In this document: one piece after another, positions 12,301 through 27,300 of the stretch
Position numbering within the stretch: position 1 is the first letter of the stretch
Layout: each line of letters begins with the position of its first letter
NCBI GenBank assembly: GCA_940337035.1
Contig: CALNHX010003629.1
Location: 1 to 64,000, forward strand
Direction of reading: 5' to 3'
DNA from: Agriotes lineatus
Lineage: Eukaryota > Arthropoda > Insecta > Coleoptera > Elateridae
Length of the DNA: 64,000 bases
Notes under the pieces: model-generated
The model's database searches: none
Told to the model about the DNA's origin: nothing
What the model saw: only the letters and a program-made list of their open reading frames with translations
Position numbers and translations under genes: made by a program

Positions 12301-15300
12301 CTTGCGTGTAGGAAAAACAAAATAATCGAATGACTGCAAGAACACCCACGCCTCCACACCCCAATCGGGCGAGAAGCGGACAAACCGCACGTTATATCAA
12401 CTACGTGGCCTGGGATCAACTGCCTGCAGAAAAAACAAAATAATGCCTGCCAAGAACAAAAGCGTGACCAAGCACCTCGGCGGTCAATGGGAAAGCGGCA
12501 TCGTTCACCGGATAAAACAAACTAATGTCGGTGTAACAAGGAAGACGAGGCCCCTCACTTGCTCCAACAGGAATTTTTAACACGCCTGAAACCAGCGTTG
12601 CAGAACTAAAGTCACGTGGAAAGGTCAGTATATAAAGGGTGGCCCATATCGAGGTAACTGCGCTAAACTACAGGGTGTTCGAATTTAAAATTGCTAGGAT
12701 ATGTGATGAAAAGTTAAAATGCTGGTAACGGGTTTGAAATACAGACAGGCTGTTCTGAATGCTTAAATGTTAAATTAAATGACTGAAGACTGCAAAATGG
12801 CTTAACAATTTTCCCTATTCATTTAAGCCAAATTCATAGTTCAGTAGTGTAGTCCAACTTTTACTCCATACGATCCTTATTTCCGCTCATTTTAAATGCT
12901 AACGTTTTGTAGGTTGTTTAGGATCAACTTTGGCGTGATATAAATTACGCTTTGTTCTTGCACGCTGCCTAGGTGTTGCAGTCTGTCTTATCGCATTCTT
13001 AGAATTTTGTCGTTCAGACAGGCCAAAACTTCCCGCGAGGGCACAGGCATTTGCTTAGTCAGGAATTTTCCCGTGAGGGTCTGGAGTGGAACAAAGAACA
13101 AATTTAAGTCACGCCTGCGTGGTCTCATTCCGTTCCCGCATTTTAGGCAAAAGCGTCACTCCGCGGCCGGCATTCGGATCGTTCAGGGGTGTTTGGGCTT
13201 TGGTGTTCGTGACGCTGGCTTCGATTAGCCGAGTGCCGTGTAAGTCAAAATTGTTGTGAAACTACATTGTTGCTGTCGTCGAGCCAGTGCGTGGTAGTGG
13301 TCATTTGGTGGCCGTTTAGCCGAGTTTTCCGTTCCGAGAAGCTAGCGTCTTCTGTCACGCTGTTCCAGCAGATCTTATTTGGAAGTCTCAACCATGTCTT
13401 AAACTTGCCAGTGTAATGAAGTCCCGAGTCATCATACCAAACCTGCTTACTGTAAGGTGCTTTATTCGCACCTGTTACGGGGATGTAATGCCGCTCACAT
13501 TCGCTCGATTACCGCCCTTTTCATGTGGTTTCCCAGTAGTTCCTGTTCGCATTTCGTGGCAATGGCTTGGGATGCGACCTGCAGCTTGATGAGAACAACG
13601 TAACCAGAACGTCCGACTTCCTATCAGGTATTTGTTAGTTCATAGCACGTGCAACGCCGATAGCTTTACAGTGAAGTGATTTCCGAAGTGTTGTCCTGGC
13701 AAATTGTGCCATTGTTTGATTTAAATCATGAGATGTTGAACAATACCGTCAAGTTTTATTGTGTTGTAAGTTCAAGTAAACGTTGTTGTACAGCTATTTA
13801 AGTAATTGTCGCTAATTGTGGTCATGTAACGTAGTTCCTTTGTGGCAAATTTAAAGTTATTACTGTTTTGGATGTAGTCATGTCTATTGTTGTCATTTGC
13901 GTTACTTATGTTTAGTTTAAACATTGCGTCTTTAACCTAACTAACCTTTGTGCATATTTTCAACCGTAATAAGTAATTATTGTAACGTTCATTATCACCT
14001 TTTACATGTTGTATATCAATAGAGTTCATTGTTAAGTACGTATGTTTTCATTGATGTTTGCATGCATATTTGTGTTTTGTTTCAATGTACAGGAATTCAG
14101 ATGATTGTAAGCGAATGCAGTTAAAGGTAGGTTCAATTCAGCTGTTGCAGTCACCACCTCAATTTTACCCCGATTTAGTCCGAAAGTGGTTGCGCGTCAT
14201 TTATTACATCTTTTACCTCGCTTACCAAAGCGCAGCCCTAATTCAAAGGTCATCAAGAACCCTCCCTCTCACTGAGCGTTCTAAAGCCGGAGCAATCTTT
14301 TGTTACTGTCCATCGTAACGGGGTTGGGACTACGTATCTGGTTAAGTTCTTGATTGTGTCGTTTTTATGTCGTTAAGAGTCGTTTTTGCTTAATTGTATA
14401 TTATTCACAAGTTCGCGAACTCACCTACGACAGTTGCAGTAACCATTTTTCCAATATAAAACGTTTCTGGGCTTTCTTTGGTCAACGTATCGAACAGCTC
14501 CTCAGGATTAGCAGAGCTAAAAGTCGTTCTCAAATCCTTATACCGACTGTTCAATTCTGCCCTAATGTCATACAGCGTTATACTCTTGTTTCCTGAAATA
14601 AAGCCACCATTAAAAAGAAAATCAGCAATAGAGAGCGTGTACGTACCGAAACCTTGTCGCTCCAACTCCTCCGCAAAGGCGTCCAAGTCCAAATCCTTCA
14701 GTCTTTCAGGGGCTTCTAAAATTTCCTCTAGCGCTCCTGCTGGATTGGCACCTTCGTCATCGTCATACTCCAAGGCATCGACTGCCATTTTTCGAGCCCA
14801 TTCGTATGTTTCGGGGTGAACACGTGAGCCATCCAAAATTTCCACGTAAGCCTCCGTGCTGCAAAACGTAGTATACAAAACGCATTCCGCTTCCTTTTCT
14901 GAGCATTACCTGTCGCCTAAACTGTTCGTGTCGATTTTTACAAAACCAGAACAGTTAATGAAGACTTTGGGACCCATATGGCAAGCTGTAACCAGTTGTG
15001 TTCTGTTTTCAAGCCTCTGGTTCGTCTGTTTGAGCACTCGCAACAGTGCTTGGCCCTTTCGAGGCCCCAATCCGCAGATGAACTGTACTAGGTTGGAAGT
15101 GTGGGGATGCTGGACGGCTCGGTTAATGTCTACTCCTACTTCATTGGTTCGATTGACAAATTCCAAATAGAGGTTCTCCAGAAGCTCTTCTTTAGAAATT
15201 TGCTCCTGGAAACAATATTAATAGTTACTGCTTAGTACACTCAAGGTAGCTAAATATTAACCTGTAACGGATGATACCGCAAGCTCAATATTTCATCATC

Positions 15301-18300
15301 GGCAGTGCAAAGCTGAGAATATTCTATAAGTGGGTCTTGCATTTTTCTAGCTAGAGAAGCAGCTTGCCTCAGTAATTCCGGATATTCTCTAAAATCACTC
15401 ACTCCCTTGTTGCAATTGGCGTATACCTAAAATATTAATAGTGACAAAAACAAATGATTAAAAAAGCACCTTAAAGTTACCTTAGCTAACTCATTATCAA
15501 TAATTTCAACATTAAGTGTAGGAAACTGCTCCGATTCAACAAGATCCGCAACAATTCCCTTTATATCCTCTGCTATCATCAAAGCTTCTCGAGATTCGCC
15601 CCCAATACACACTATATGAGGCTTTTTCGTGAGTATGAAATTACGTAAAGCCAGCAAATCTGCTTCCTATAAAACCACAAGTAAATCCTTCGCAAACAAC
15701 GCAGACCAACAGGATACCTTGAGTAACTTCTCGTCTTCTCGAAAACTATTCTTCCGCTTCAAAAGATGTGGCAGTCGCAAATAGTCAGTAATATCACCGT
15801 CAGGAGCAGCGATGCACGTAAAAGCTGATTGGGAGTAATCCGGCACATAAGCAATCGCCATAACTCTCATGCCCTTGGACGTATCCCATTCATCTTCTTC
15901 TTCATCGGGGAACGACACTTGACAAGGGGCCATCTGAAACCGATTTTAAGACTCAAGAACCCCGCATGAATTTCAAGTACCTTAATCCAGTTGTACAATT
16001 TCCGACAGCAAGCCTTCAAAATGGCCTCTTTGGCTTCTGCCAGGAGTGTCCTCTTCAACTCGGTCCTTAAATCAGGTAACACACACCGTACGAGGGCTCT
16101 TTCAACGCACTCCGTTCGGACAGCATTCCAGTCTTGCACATTTTTGCTAAACTCATCCTAAGGACAGTCTTTTAGTATATATACGTTTAAAAAATGAGAT
16201 ACTTACTCTAATATATAACTGTTTGACTTCTTCGATGTATGAACTGCTAGTGTTCCCTTCGATTGTGTCGTTTATGGTTATAATGAGCAGATTTTCTTCT
16301 TCGGCCAAGGTAAGCTTGAGGAACTGGTCTCCCGTCAAGTCACGGACGGGTTTATTTTTTACATATTTCATGCTATAAACCAATGCAAGAATGGGAATAT
16401 GCTTAGAAAAGTATCAAACATTTCATATTTACCTGTAGCAGTTATGGCTCTCATCGATCACCTTGATACCTTTCTTCGTTGGTCGAATGGTAATTTTGGC
16501 CCTTTCAAAGAAAACTTCACGCACACACTTTCTGACCAAAGGCTCTCGAGCAATTTGCAATGCGACCATAAATTTAGCTGCTTGGAGAACATCATCTGTA
16601 GCGGGGAATTTCCTACAAAATTTTTGTTTTAATATGTGTTATCTACTCGAATTTTCTTAAATATATCAGATAAAAAAACAAAATCCTATTGGGTGACTGC
16701 GAGTGGTGTATGAAAGTATTAAATTATTCTTCTTCTTCTTTCTCTTCTCCCAATGTTACCTTACGATGTTGGGGTGTTGAGGCATTTTCCGTACGCTGTT
16801 CTGTCCCTAGCTAAGGTTTTTACTTGCTGCCTGGTCTTTCCCTTCCATCTAGCAATGTTTGTGATATTTTCCTCCTATTCGGGGTCTTCCCCTTGATCTT
16901 TGTCCCTCTTCTATCATTTCGAATATCTTTTTTGGGTATCTGTCTCCCCCATACGGACCATATGGCCGTACCATTGTAGTTACTTTCTTTCAAGATCGTG
17001 TATTATAGGGTCTCGACTAACTTGCTCTCTTATACTTCTGTTTCTGATCCTGTCTCTTCTGGTCTATCCCACTACTCTTCTAAGGTATCTCATTTCAGTG
17101 GCCGTTAATTTGGATCTGTTTGTCCGTTATTGCCCAGGATTCACCAGCATTCAGTAGTATGGAACTGTAGATGGTCTTATATAATAGGTGCGTTTCATGC
17201 TCAATTCTTTTTTCTCCATTCTTCTTCAGTCCTTTGCGCTCCACTAGGGAGCATAGGGCGTCAGTGACGTTTCATTGACAGTAATTGTAGCAGAAGGTCG
17301 TCAGCCTCGTGCTATTTACACTCCACTACACTACATTTAAATTAAACCCGTGGGTTTTACCCTTTATAGCAAATTCAAGTGCTTGTCTAGTAACATCTGC
17401 AACCGGTTTTCTTAACGTGTGACCAATTCATTTCCATCTTCTACGTTTTATTATTTTCTTGGCCGGGTCTTGCTTCGTAGTTTCCCATAATTCAACATTA
17501 GTGATCCGAGCTGGCCAGTATATCTTAAGTATTCTTCGCAGAGATTTGTTTATAAAGGTTTGTATATCTTTTAGTTGTGCTTCGCTTAATGCCCATGTTT
17601 CGCATCCATACAGCAGCACGCTCATTACATTTGCATTAAAGATTCTTAGTTTGGTGTTTTTTGATAGTTCATTTGAACTCTATACCTTTCGCAACATATT
17701 AAATGAATTTTGGGCTTTATATATTCCTGTTATCTATTACTTGCCGCATTACCCAGTCGATAATTATAAGAAACCGCAAAGGTGATAATATGCAGCCTTG
17801 TTTAACTCTCTTCTTCTTCTCCCATCCTCTTATACCGTAATACGGTGTCGAGGTTTCACTTACTTTAAACTGTCCACTACTTATTTTAACACTTTTTACT
17901 CTACACTCTTATTTTTACATATTCTGCACCACTAACTCCTAACACCTGCACAGAATTTCTTCCACTTCTTTCTATCGCCCGCTAGTTCCTTTGCTTCTTT
18001 CCAGTTTATTCCTCTGTCTTTTAATATTTCCGCCATTCTTTTATTCCATGATGTGATTGGTCTTCCCCTAGGTCTTCTTCCCTCCGGCTTGGCTTCCCAT
18101 ACTGTCTTTAGTATGTTCTCACTGTTTGTTCTGAATAGGTGTCCGAGCCATCTCAACTGATTTGCTTCAATTTTCTGTTCCAATGGCTTGGTTTTTAGTC
18201 TTCTCCTAACTTCTGTGTTTCTTATTTTGTCTCTCTTTGTTATTCCCTCAATCCTTCTTAGGAATTTCATCTCACATGCTTGTAGTCGCATCTGTAGTCT

Positions 18301-21300
18301 CGTATTCAGTGTCCATGTCTTGCTGCTGTATGTTAGGGTTGGGATAAATATTATACACTCTAATTTTTGCCTTTTTTGATATCTCTTTTTTGGCAATTAT
18401 TGCTTTATTTATGGCGAAATATACCTTCATTGCTGTTTGTATTCTGTTGTTGATATCTTGTTCCTGATTTCCATCCCTACACATCGTTGTTCCCAGGTAC
18501 TTAAATTCTTCCACTTGCTTCAGTTCTTCATTGTTTATAGTAATGCGAATTTTTCTCGGTTTTCTTGCTACCATCATCACTACTGTTTTTTCTGTATTTA
18601 TTTTCATGTTTCTTTCAGCAATTGCTCGATTCCAGCACTCTGCTGCTCTCTGTAGCTTTCTTTCTGAGTTTGCTAATATGGCTATGTCATCCTCAAACAT
18701 AAATTCTGAAACTCGTACCCTTTCTATGTTTTTAAACCCTATCTGGTATCCTTCTATTTTTCTTTCTATTTCTCTTGTTATATCATCCACCAGGGTGATG
18801 AATAGAAGAGGGCACAGTATGCCTCCTTGTCTCACTCCTTCGTGCGTTATGAATATTGTTGAACTTTCACTTCCGGCTCTTACGTAATTTCTTGTCTTTT
18901 TGTACAAGCCCCTGATAGCTCCTATTAGTCTGCCTCTCACCCCATACTTTTTTAGCGCTTCCCATACTTGTTCCCTTGGTACCGTGTCGAATGCTTTAAC
19001 CAAGTTCACAAAGCATACATAGAGCTCTTTATCATATGTTATGGTTTTATCTATTATTTGCTTAAGTCCGAATATTGCATCCTGCGGACTTCTTCCTTTC
19101 CTGAATCCGTTCTGAGACTCTTTTAACTTTGGCTCTATAATTTTTCTCACTTTCTGCTCTAATATTCTTTCATAGATTTTTCCTGGCACGCTGAGGAGCG
19201 AGATCCCTCTATAATTTTCGCATCTCCTACTGTCTCCCTTCTTAAATATCCGATGAATAATTGCCACTTCCCAGTCATTGGGGAATTTATTTTTCATCCA
19301 AGTTTGTTGTATTATATTGTGCAGGTGGTACATCCCAGCCTCTCCCATGTATTTCAACATTTCGGGTTTTATTTTGTCGTGCTCCGCTGCTTTGTACATT
19401 TTTATTCCTTGCACTGCTTCTTCCACTTCCTTCAAGGTTATCTCTTCTTCTTGGTGTTATCCTTCCTCTCGCTCTATCGGTTCCCATTTTTGGTCTTGCT
19501 CCTTTGGTTTTTGTGCAGTTTGTTTTGGTGTACCTCCCAGCAGTTCCTGAAAGTGTTCTTTCCATCTTTCCATTATGTGTTTTCCGTTGGTGATTATCTC
19601 GCCCGCTTTGTCCTTGATATAGTGTAGCGAGTTCCTTCTGCCTTGCCTCAATCATTTAATTATTTTGCAGAATCATTTCTGGTTTTCCCTAAAGTTTGCC
19701 TCGGTATCTATTCCAAAACGTTCCCATTCCAGTGATTTTGCTTGAGCTACTAGTAATTTTGTTATCTTTCTTTATTCTTTATATCTTTCATAATCTTCTG
19801 TTTTGTTGCTCTTTAGGTATTTGTTCCAAAGCAGTTTCTTTTTATGCACTTCTTTTTTAATATTTTTGTTCTACCAGCTGGTTTGTTTTTGATTTTTTCG
19901 TCTGGTTGTTCCGCACACTTTCTCTGCTGCCTTGAGAATTATTTCTTTAAAGTTTGCCCAATTTTTTTCTATTTCTATTTCTTGGTTGTCCCTCATTGTT
20001 ATGCTTAATTGTTGGACTTCATCCCTAAATCTGTTTTGTAACTCCTTTCTTCTTAATGTCTTTGTGTTTATTTCTCTTCTAGGTTTTTGTTCCTCAATGT
20101 TGATCTTCTCATTTTCTTCTTATCTTTTCATTTCAGCCACCAGCAGGTAGTAGTCACTTCCTATTTCCCTCGCTCTTCTCACTCTCCTGTTTAACTCCAT
20201 TTTCTATAATTAGCTTTCTTGATATGCTGCCATTGTGTTCAATCCATGCATTGCAATCCGCACATAGCAGTTTAATTAGTCGGACAAATTTCGCGGGTAA
20301 ACCATAAAATCTGAGAATTTTCCACATTTTAGTTCTGTCTACTTTATCAAAAGCCTTTCTGAAATCCACAAATCCTACTTAAACTTCCTTTTGCCATTCA
20401 TTGCTTCATCCAGGATTATTCTTAATGTAGCAATGTGATCTATACAGAATCTTCTAGCTCTAAATCCAGCTTGATTTACTCTAAGTAAACCATCGCCCTC
20501 TACTTTTATTCTATCTAGTATTATTCTAGTTAATACTTTGCTTGTGGTGTTCAATATCGTAATTGCCCTCCAGTTGTCGCACACTTTCCTGTCTCCTATT
20601 TTTGGCAACTTTATGATCAATCCTTCAGTCCACTCTAATGGTATTCTCTCTTCCTCCCATATTTTATTCAGCAAGCAGTGCAATATTTGAATACTGCTTT
20701 CAGCACCTGCCTTCATCATCTCTCCTGGAATGCTATTTAACACTGCTGCCTTATCGTTTTTCAGCTGCTTAATCGCCAACTCGATTTCTTCTTTCGAAAT
20801 TTCATTCATATTTAAATCTAACTTTGGTGCCGGTTCTATCTCTTCCTAATCTTCTTGGCCTGCCTCATTATTCTTGTCCTCTTCGTCCTCCTGTTTTGCA
20901 TAGATTTCATTAAAATACTCTAGCCATCTATTTATTATCTGTTCATCTGTTTTCAGTATACAGCCGTCGTCGCTACTCCTTTTCTTCCTGCCATTTTTCG
21001 TGTTATATTATACAATGTTTTCATATCGTTAACTACTGCTACTTTCTCGGCTTGTGTTAATAATTTTTCTTGTTCTTTCCTTCTATCTCTTCTTGCACTC
21101 TTCTTTATTTGTTTGTCTTTAGCATTGTACAGTTGTTGTAGTTCTTCTTTCTTCACTTGTGATTGTTCACTTAATATTTTGTGTCTAAATTTGTTCTTTT
21201 CTTCAATTAATTTCCGTGTATACCTCGTCATCCATACTTTTCTGTCTTTTTCTTGTTCCTATAATTTGTTCTGCTGTTTCTTTCATAATGTCTCTATAGG

Positions 21301-24300
21301 TTCCCCATAGGTGTTCGATGTTCATATCTTGTATGTTATCACTACCTTCTAGTTTTACTTTTAATGATGCCTCAAATTTTTGTCGGGTTTCCTCATCTTT
21401 AAGACTCAGGGTATTATACTTCTGTCTTCTATAATTTGTCTCCTGTTTGACTTTGAACATTGCCCTGACAAGGGCATGGTCTGAACCGACGTCTGCACCT
21501 TGCATTGCTCATACATCCATTAAAGAGCTCTTATATCTCTTATCAATAGCGATATGATCAATTTGATTTTTTGTTTTGCTTCCTGGACTTGTCCATGTTA
21601 TTTTGTGTATTTCTTTTTGAGGGAAGATACTTGCTCCTATAACTAAGTTGTTTGTTGTGCAAAAGTCTAAGAATAGTTTTCCATTCTCGTTAGCTTCACC
21701 ATTGCCCATTATGTGTTCTCTACCGGAATTATCTCTTCCTATTTTGGCATTCATATCCCCCATTAATATTATAATATCCTTTTTGTACTTTTTCCTGATC
21801 TAGTCGAATGTTTTTTGAAATTGTTCATAAAATGTGTCCTTCACTTCCTGAGTTTCTGTGTTTGTCGGTGCGTATATGTTTATAATTATAATATTGATGA
21901 ATTTTGCTCTGAACCTCGCAGTTATCATCCTCTCAGATATGCCTTCCCATTCTATTAGTGCTCTTTTTGCTTCTAAGCTCATTAACAGTGCTACACCATA
22001 TTCGTGTTTCGCATCATCTTCCATTTATCTTGTTCTAACCTCATTTCGGCATTTCCAGTCCGTCCTGTTTCACTTAATCCTACTATGTTCATTCTATATT
22101 TATCCATTTCCTTTATTATTTGATTTGTTTTTCCAGCTGCATAAATGGTTCTTACATTCCAACATCCGAAAAATTTGGTAAATTTTGTATTTATTTCTTT
22201 TTTATTTAAGTTTCTATGATCATTTGTCCTTGATTCGTAGCAGTCGTCATCTGGTTTGTGTGCTTTGGGCTTGTTCATTAATCGTTTTTTGAACCACTTG
22301 AAGTAGGTATCCAAGTGACCGTTTTCTTTGCTATACCATTTTCTGTTTCTGATATTCTACTAAAAGTTTTCTTTGTTCTCGTACCTTTTTCGTAAAGTCG
22401 TCAGTAATCCAAACTTTTAAACCTTTTAAGTCCTTAATTTTCCTTGGATTTTTCATAATTTGGCTTTTTCGATTTGACGTGTTTAATTCCATCGGAACGG
22501 GTCTCGTTTTATTTTGTTGCTACTTTCCCAGTCTTATTATCTCGCGCGTATCTATTTCCATGTTAATTTGAACTTCAATTCTCTCACTCTAATTTTATCT
22601 TTCAGTTGCAGATTGGATTCTTCATCTTCTTCCTGTGTCCCTTGAAAAACTATTTTTCTTTTACGTATTTCCTTCTCTAACAATTCTAATCTGTTATCTT
22701 GATCCATTACTAATTTGTTTAATTTTCTATTTTCTTCTCGTATTTTTCATTTTCACACGCTACTCTCTCTAGTTATTTGTTACATTTATCTAATTTCCCC
22801 TCAATGCGTTTCGAACTACTGTCCAGCGTATCCAATTTCTTGTTTATATCTTCTAACAACTTTTCCATATTTGCTGATTGTATTTATATAGTCTGCTACC
22901 GCTTTGTGCCTCGTTCATTTGTTCTTCTACCTTGTCTCTAAGTCTTTTTTCCAATATACTTTCATATATTTTGGTTACCACACTTAATAATGTTATACCT
23001 CGATAATTTCAACAGTCTGATATCTCCCTTCTTAAATATTGATATTGTTATTCCTATTTTCCAGTCTTCTGGTATTCTGCCTTCGTTCCATACTATATTA
23101 AAAATCTTCTGTAGTATTTCCGTTCCTCTCATTCCTAAGTTCTTTATCATTTCTGCTGTTATTTTGTTGTGGCCTACTGATTTTCCTCTTTTTAAGTGTT
23201 TTATTGCTGTTTCTACTTCTTCAATCTGTAGATCATTTTCTTCTTTTTCTTGCATGTTATCCGTCCTTTCTTCATATGTTGTCATTTGTTTCGTTTGTAT
23301 TGTAAAGTTCCTGAAAGTATTTCTTCCATCGTTCTATAATTTCTTTTTTTGTTTCTTTTTCCTACTCGACAATTAAAGTCTCGCAATAAAATTACTCTGC
23401 CGCTTATATTTTCTATTAATTCTGATGTTTCCCAAAATTCTTCTTTTTTTATTTGCTTTTTCATCTTCACTTGGTCCATATATTATTATTAGTGTTATTT
23501 TGTTTTGATATTCTAGTTGTATTTCTACTTTTAATATCCTTGAAGATATAGATTCCCAATTATTTAGATTTCTTACATATTCTTTTTTAATTATGCAGCC
23601 TACTCCTTCTGCTGCCCTTTTTTCTGGTTTTACGCCATTGTATATTAATAGATGGTCTCTCTCCATTGTGATAGTGCCTTGTCCTAGTACTAACATATGC
23701 TAATAAAATAAATTATATTGCTACAAGCCTAAGAATTAGGAAGAACAAAGTCTGGCAGCTCTTTAAAATTATGATGTCAAACAAAATTCCAATAAAACCC
23801 CAACCAAACCGTATATTTCTTAATATGAAAATTGAATAACTTACGGACAAATATATTGATTTGCAACTTCTTTCACTTCAATAGGCTCCTGCTCAACCTC
23901 ATGGCGCTGATAATTGTCTCGCAAGTTTTCAGCAAAGTTCTCTGGAGAAAGACCGAACCTCTTTGCAAGACCAGCTGAAAAAAATTAAATGTTGATTGCT
24001 CGTAATTCATAATAGTAGATTATGTTATCAGGAGTAAAAGTGATACTTTATGTGGCGACGCTGAAGTTTATTTAGCCGAACGTTAGTGAGGCAAATAATT
24101 CAGCTAAGCCACATAAAGTCACTTTTACTCCGAATAACATATAGTATTTTATCCACAAACGTATTCAGGTAAATTAAAAAAAAAAGATGCATCGGCCGGG
24201 AATAGAACCCGGGCCACCCGCGTGACATGCAAACACTCTACCTCTGCGCCAACCTCGGTTGTTTAAATAAAGCACTACTGTAATGATATATGAACATACT

Positions 24301-27300
24301 GAATCACCCGAGCTAATAACACACGGCCACAGCAGCTGTCACACCATAACCCACGGCGAGAGATGCTCCGTTCCGCTGCTTAAAGGATTTAATCATATTA
24401 AAATTTTTTCATGCTCTTTTTGAAAATAAAGGCCTACAATCTAAGTCTAAAAATTGGCAAAAATTTTAAGCCATCATACAATTTAATCGGTCCAGTATCT
24501 TCGGAGGAGATAGCGAACAAACATAGAAAGAAAGAAAAGAGAGCTACGATTTTGTGTGCTTAGGCAGATAAAGTGACATGTTAGTAACAAAAACAACTAC
24601 AGCTATTCAACATGATTTGCTGCATTTTCCATACACAGTACCACCTAGTGCTGGGCGTTAAACATCGTGGAAACATCTGTCAATATTGTGCAGGTTATAT
24701 TATTAAGTAGTTTTAGTCATCACTGCCAACACAAATTCAATTTTAAAAAATGCAGTCCTCTAGAGGTTAAAAGTTTTCGATCATACAGTATTCTTGTCAC
24801 AATTGAAGTGAAATAGAGCACCTAAATGTGGTTCTGGTTGCTGTCTTTAATAAAGATATTTTTAGGTTATAAATGGTTTTAAAATAAACGTTTATAATAC
24901 CTACAAAAATGGAATTTGTATAATTTAAGCCCGTACGATCTTGAATTTTAACTGTTAAATGTGCAGGTAATTCAACATCTTCGTTTTCAGTTATGCTTGA
25001 TGTAGTTGCAAATGTTGCAGAACTGGTGAAGTTACTATAATGTGCAATTTTTGAGTCTTCATAATACCACAGCGTAATATCTGAGGAAGAGCATGCCCAG
25101 CAGTTCGAGCATCTGTTGCGTCATTTGAACCAACTTTCTATCGCATGTGTGAAATCATTGCCTCCATTACATCCGAACTAAATGAACGTGTTAATACAAA
25201 GTTAAAACCAGCTTCTTGAAGTAAAAATGTTATGTATAATGATATATTCAATATAGTTTAGAAAAATTAGTCAGCTAATTATCTTCTTATATAATATATT
25301 TGAGGTTTCGTCAGCTTAGCTTATGTAATGTCGATTGAAATTTTTAGATTGTAAAGTTGTAAAATGTTTGTTCAAAGATTAATAATTCTTACAATATAAG
25401 TTGAAAAGAATATTTAAATCAATTTTGTAGATATAATATACAGTCTGCGTCAAAACTGAAGCAAAACCTAACCTGCTAAACTTGAATTTGACATAGACAA
25501 ACAGTGCCAAACGAACGACAGGCCGACCTAAATTTATTGTCCGTCATTGTACCTATTTACGTAAGTATTAAACCTATAAATGAATGGTCCTCGACACCAA
25601 ATGGTAAAAGAGGCTATAGATGATGAATGAAGGTAAAAAAATATTTAAATATATTTCAACTTATTTTATTTTATTAGTGTTGTTGTTATAGACTATTTGC
25701 AAAATTAATTTCAGTATCGTTAAGAGCTTTATTACCGCACTCAGTGCAGTTATAGATGATATTACCACACTCTTTTTTACAAAACAAAGAATACCTTGAA
25801 CCAGAATTTATCGATGAAGATAAAATATTGAACAATATACGTTTGCTTATGGCACTTAACAAGACTCGTTTGATTGCCGCACAACTCGGTTCACCGCCTC
25901 GTTCTGGCAATCAAACTCGTTTCGTTAAGATGCTCATAATCAAACTTGCATCGTTAATATCTATAAATTGATTAAAGCCAACAAAAACATGTCATCTACA
26001 GTTCAATGTAAAGGTTTCTCTCTCTTATGTACGCACTGTAATGTATATGCAGTGTGATTTTTTAAAAACTCAATTGCAGCAGGCCCTGGATAGCCTAAAT
26101 CAGTTGGCAATACTGAAATGTATTGTTGGTGGCACTGTCAGTCTATGTCAAATTCGAGGTTAGCAGGTTAGGTTTTACGTCAGACTGTGTCAAATAACAA
26201 ACATAACTTAACCTGCTAACATTGAATTTGACATAGACTTACAGTAGGTTTGTTGGTTTGTTGCACTAGTTCAACATATTTGACACTTTCGGCACTAAAT
26301 CTGTTCGTTTGTCAAATAGTGCTGCACTAACTTGAAATTATTTCTGTTCGTTTGTTCGAGTGCAGGTACACTAAACCGCACTTTTCACACCTGGTTTGAA
26401 GGAGGTGCAGAAAGTGCAAAATATAAGATAACAAAATCCTAACCTCTGAACTTGTGGGGTTGGTGGTATTAACCTAGAAAATGAACCCAGCCATTGTGTG
26501 TTACCAGTGCGAATTGTGCGATTAGCGAAATGAAAATCGTGATGTGGTGGTAAACCACCTAAACACGCAACATAAGGATACTGTTAAGGAACAGAGGGAA
26601 AGTAGTAAGTTGTAATAGTGTAGCAACTGCAACATCCTGATCTTATTTATTTTTAAACTAATAAAATTAATTTACATTATCAGGTTTTTGGAAGGATGGC
26701 ACATGCTGTAAGTGTTTTTTATGATATATACGAAGATACAAGTACCGCAACTACTTCAAATATAACATGGACTGAGGAAATGACAAAGCTTTTACACTAA
26801 ATCTGTACAGAGATAAAAAGCCTTTAGTTGAAAAAAGTAGTGATTCGAGTTCTACGTTCATCAGTATTAAACAGGAGAGATGTTACTATCACGGCTTCCA
26901 TTTCCAATTCTCCTGTATTCTCTTCATCGGATGATAGTAATGCTTCTTCATCTTCTTCTGTCGCTTATAATTTTATTATTTGTATAGTATTATGCAAAAC
27001 AAAATACACTGAAAAGTGAAAATTTACCTATTACTAACGCGAAATTTGCATCACCGTCCATATTTGAGGTTACGTTTCAACAACAGCTGCACTAGAACTA
27101 CACCAAAACTGTTCGTTTCAAATGCAAAAAATGAAGTGTAATGTAGCTGTCTCTTTCTTGAACTGACTGCACTCGTGACGTAAAAGAAGTGTAAAAAGTG
27201 TGATCAAACGAACAAACCTAGTGTCACCAACAATTCAGTATTGCCAACTGATTCAGGCTATCCAGGGCCTGCTGCAATTGAGTTTTTAAAAAATCATTCT

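Noticed and set aside
10970..13350. LTR retrotransposon
   Set aside because: No paired long terminal repeats, primer-binding site or protease/RT/integrase motif could be found.
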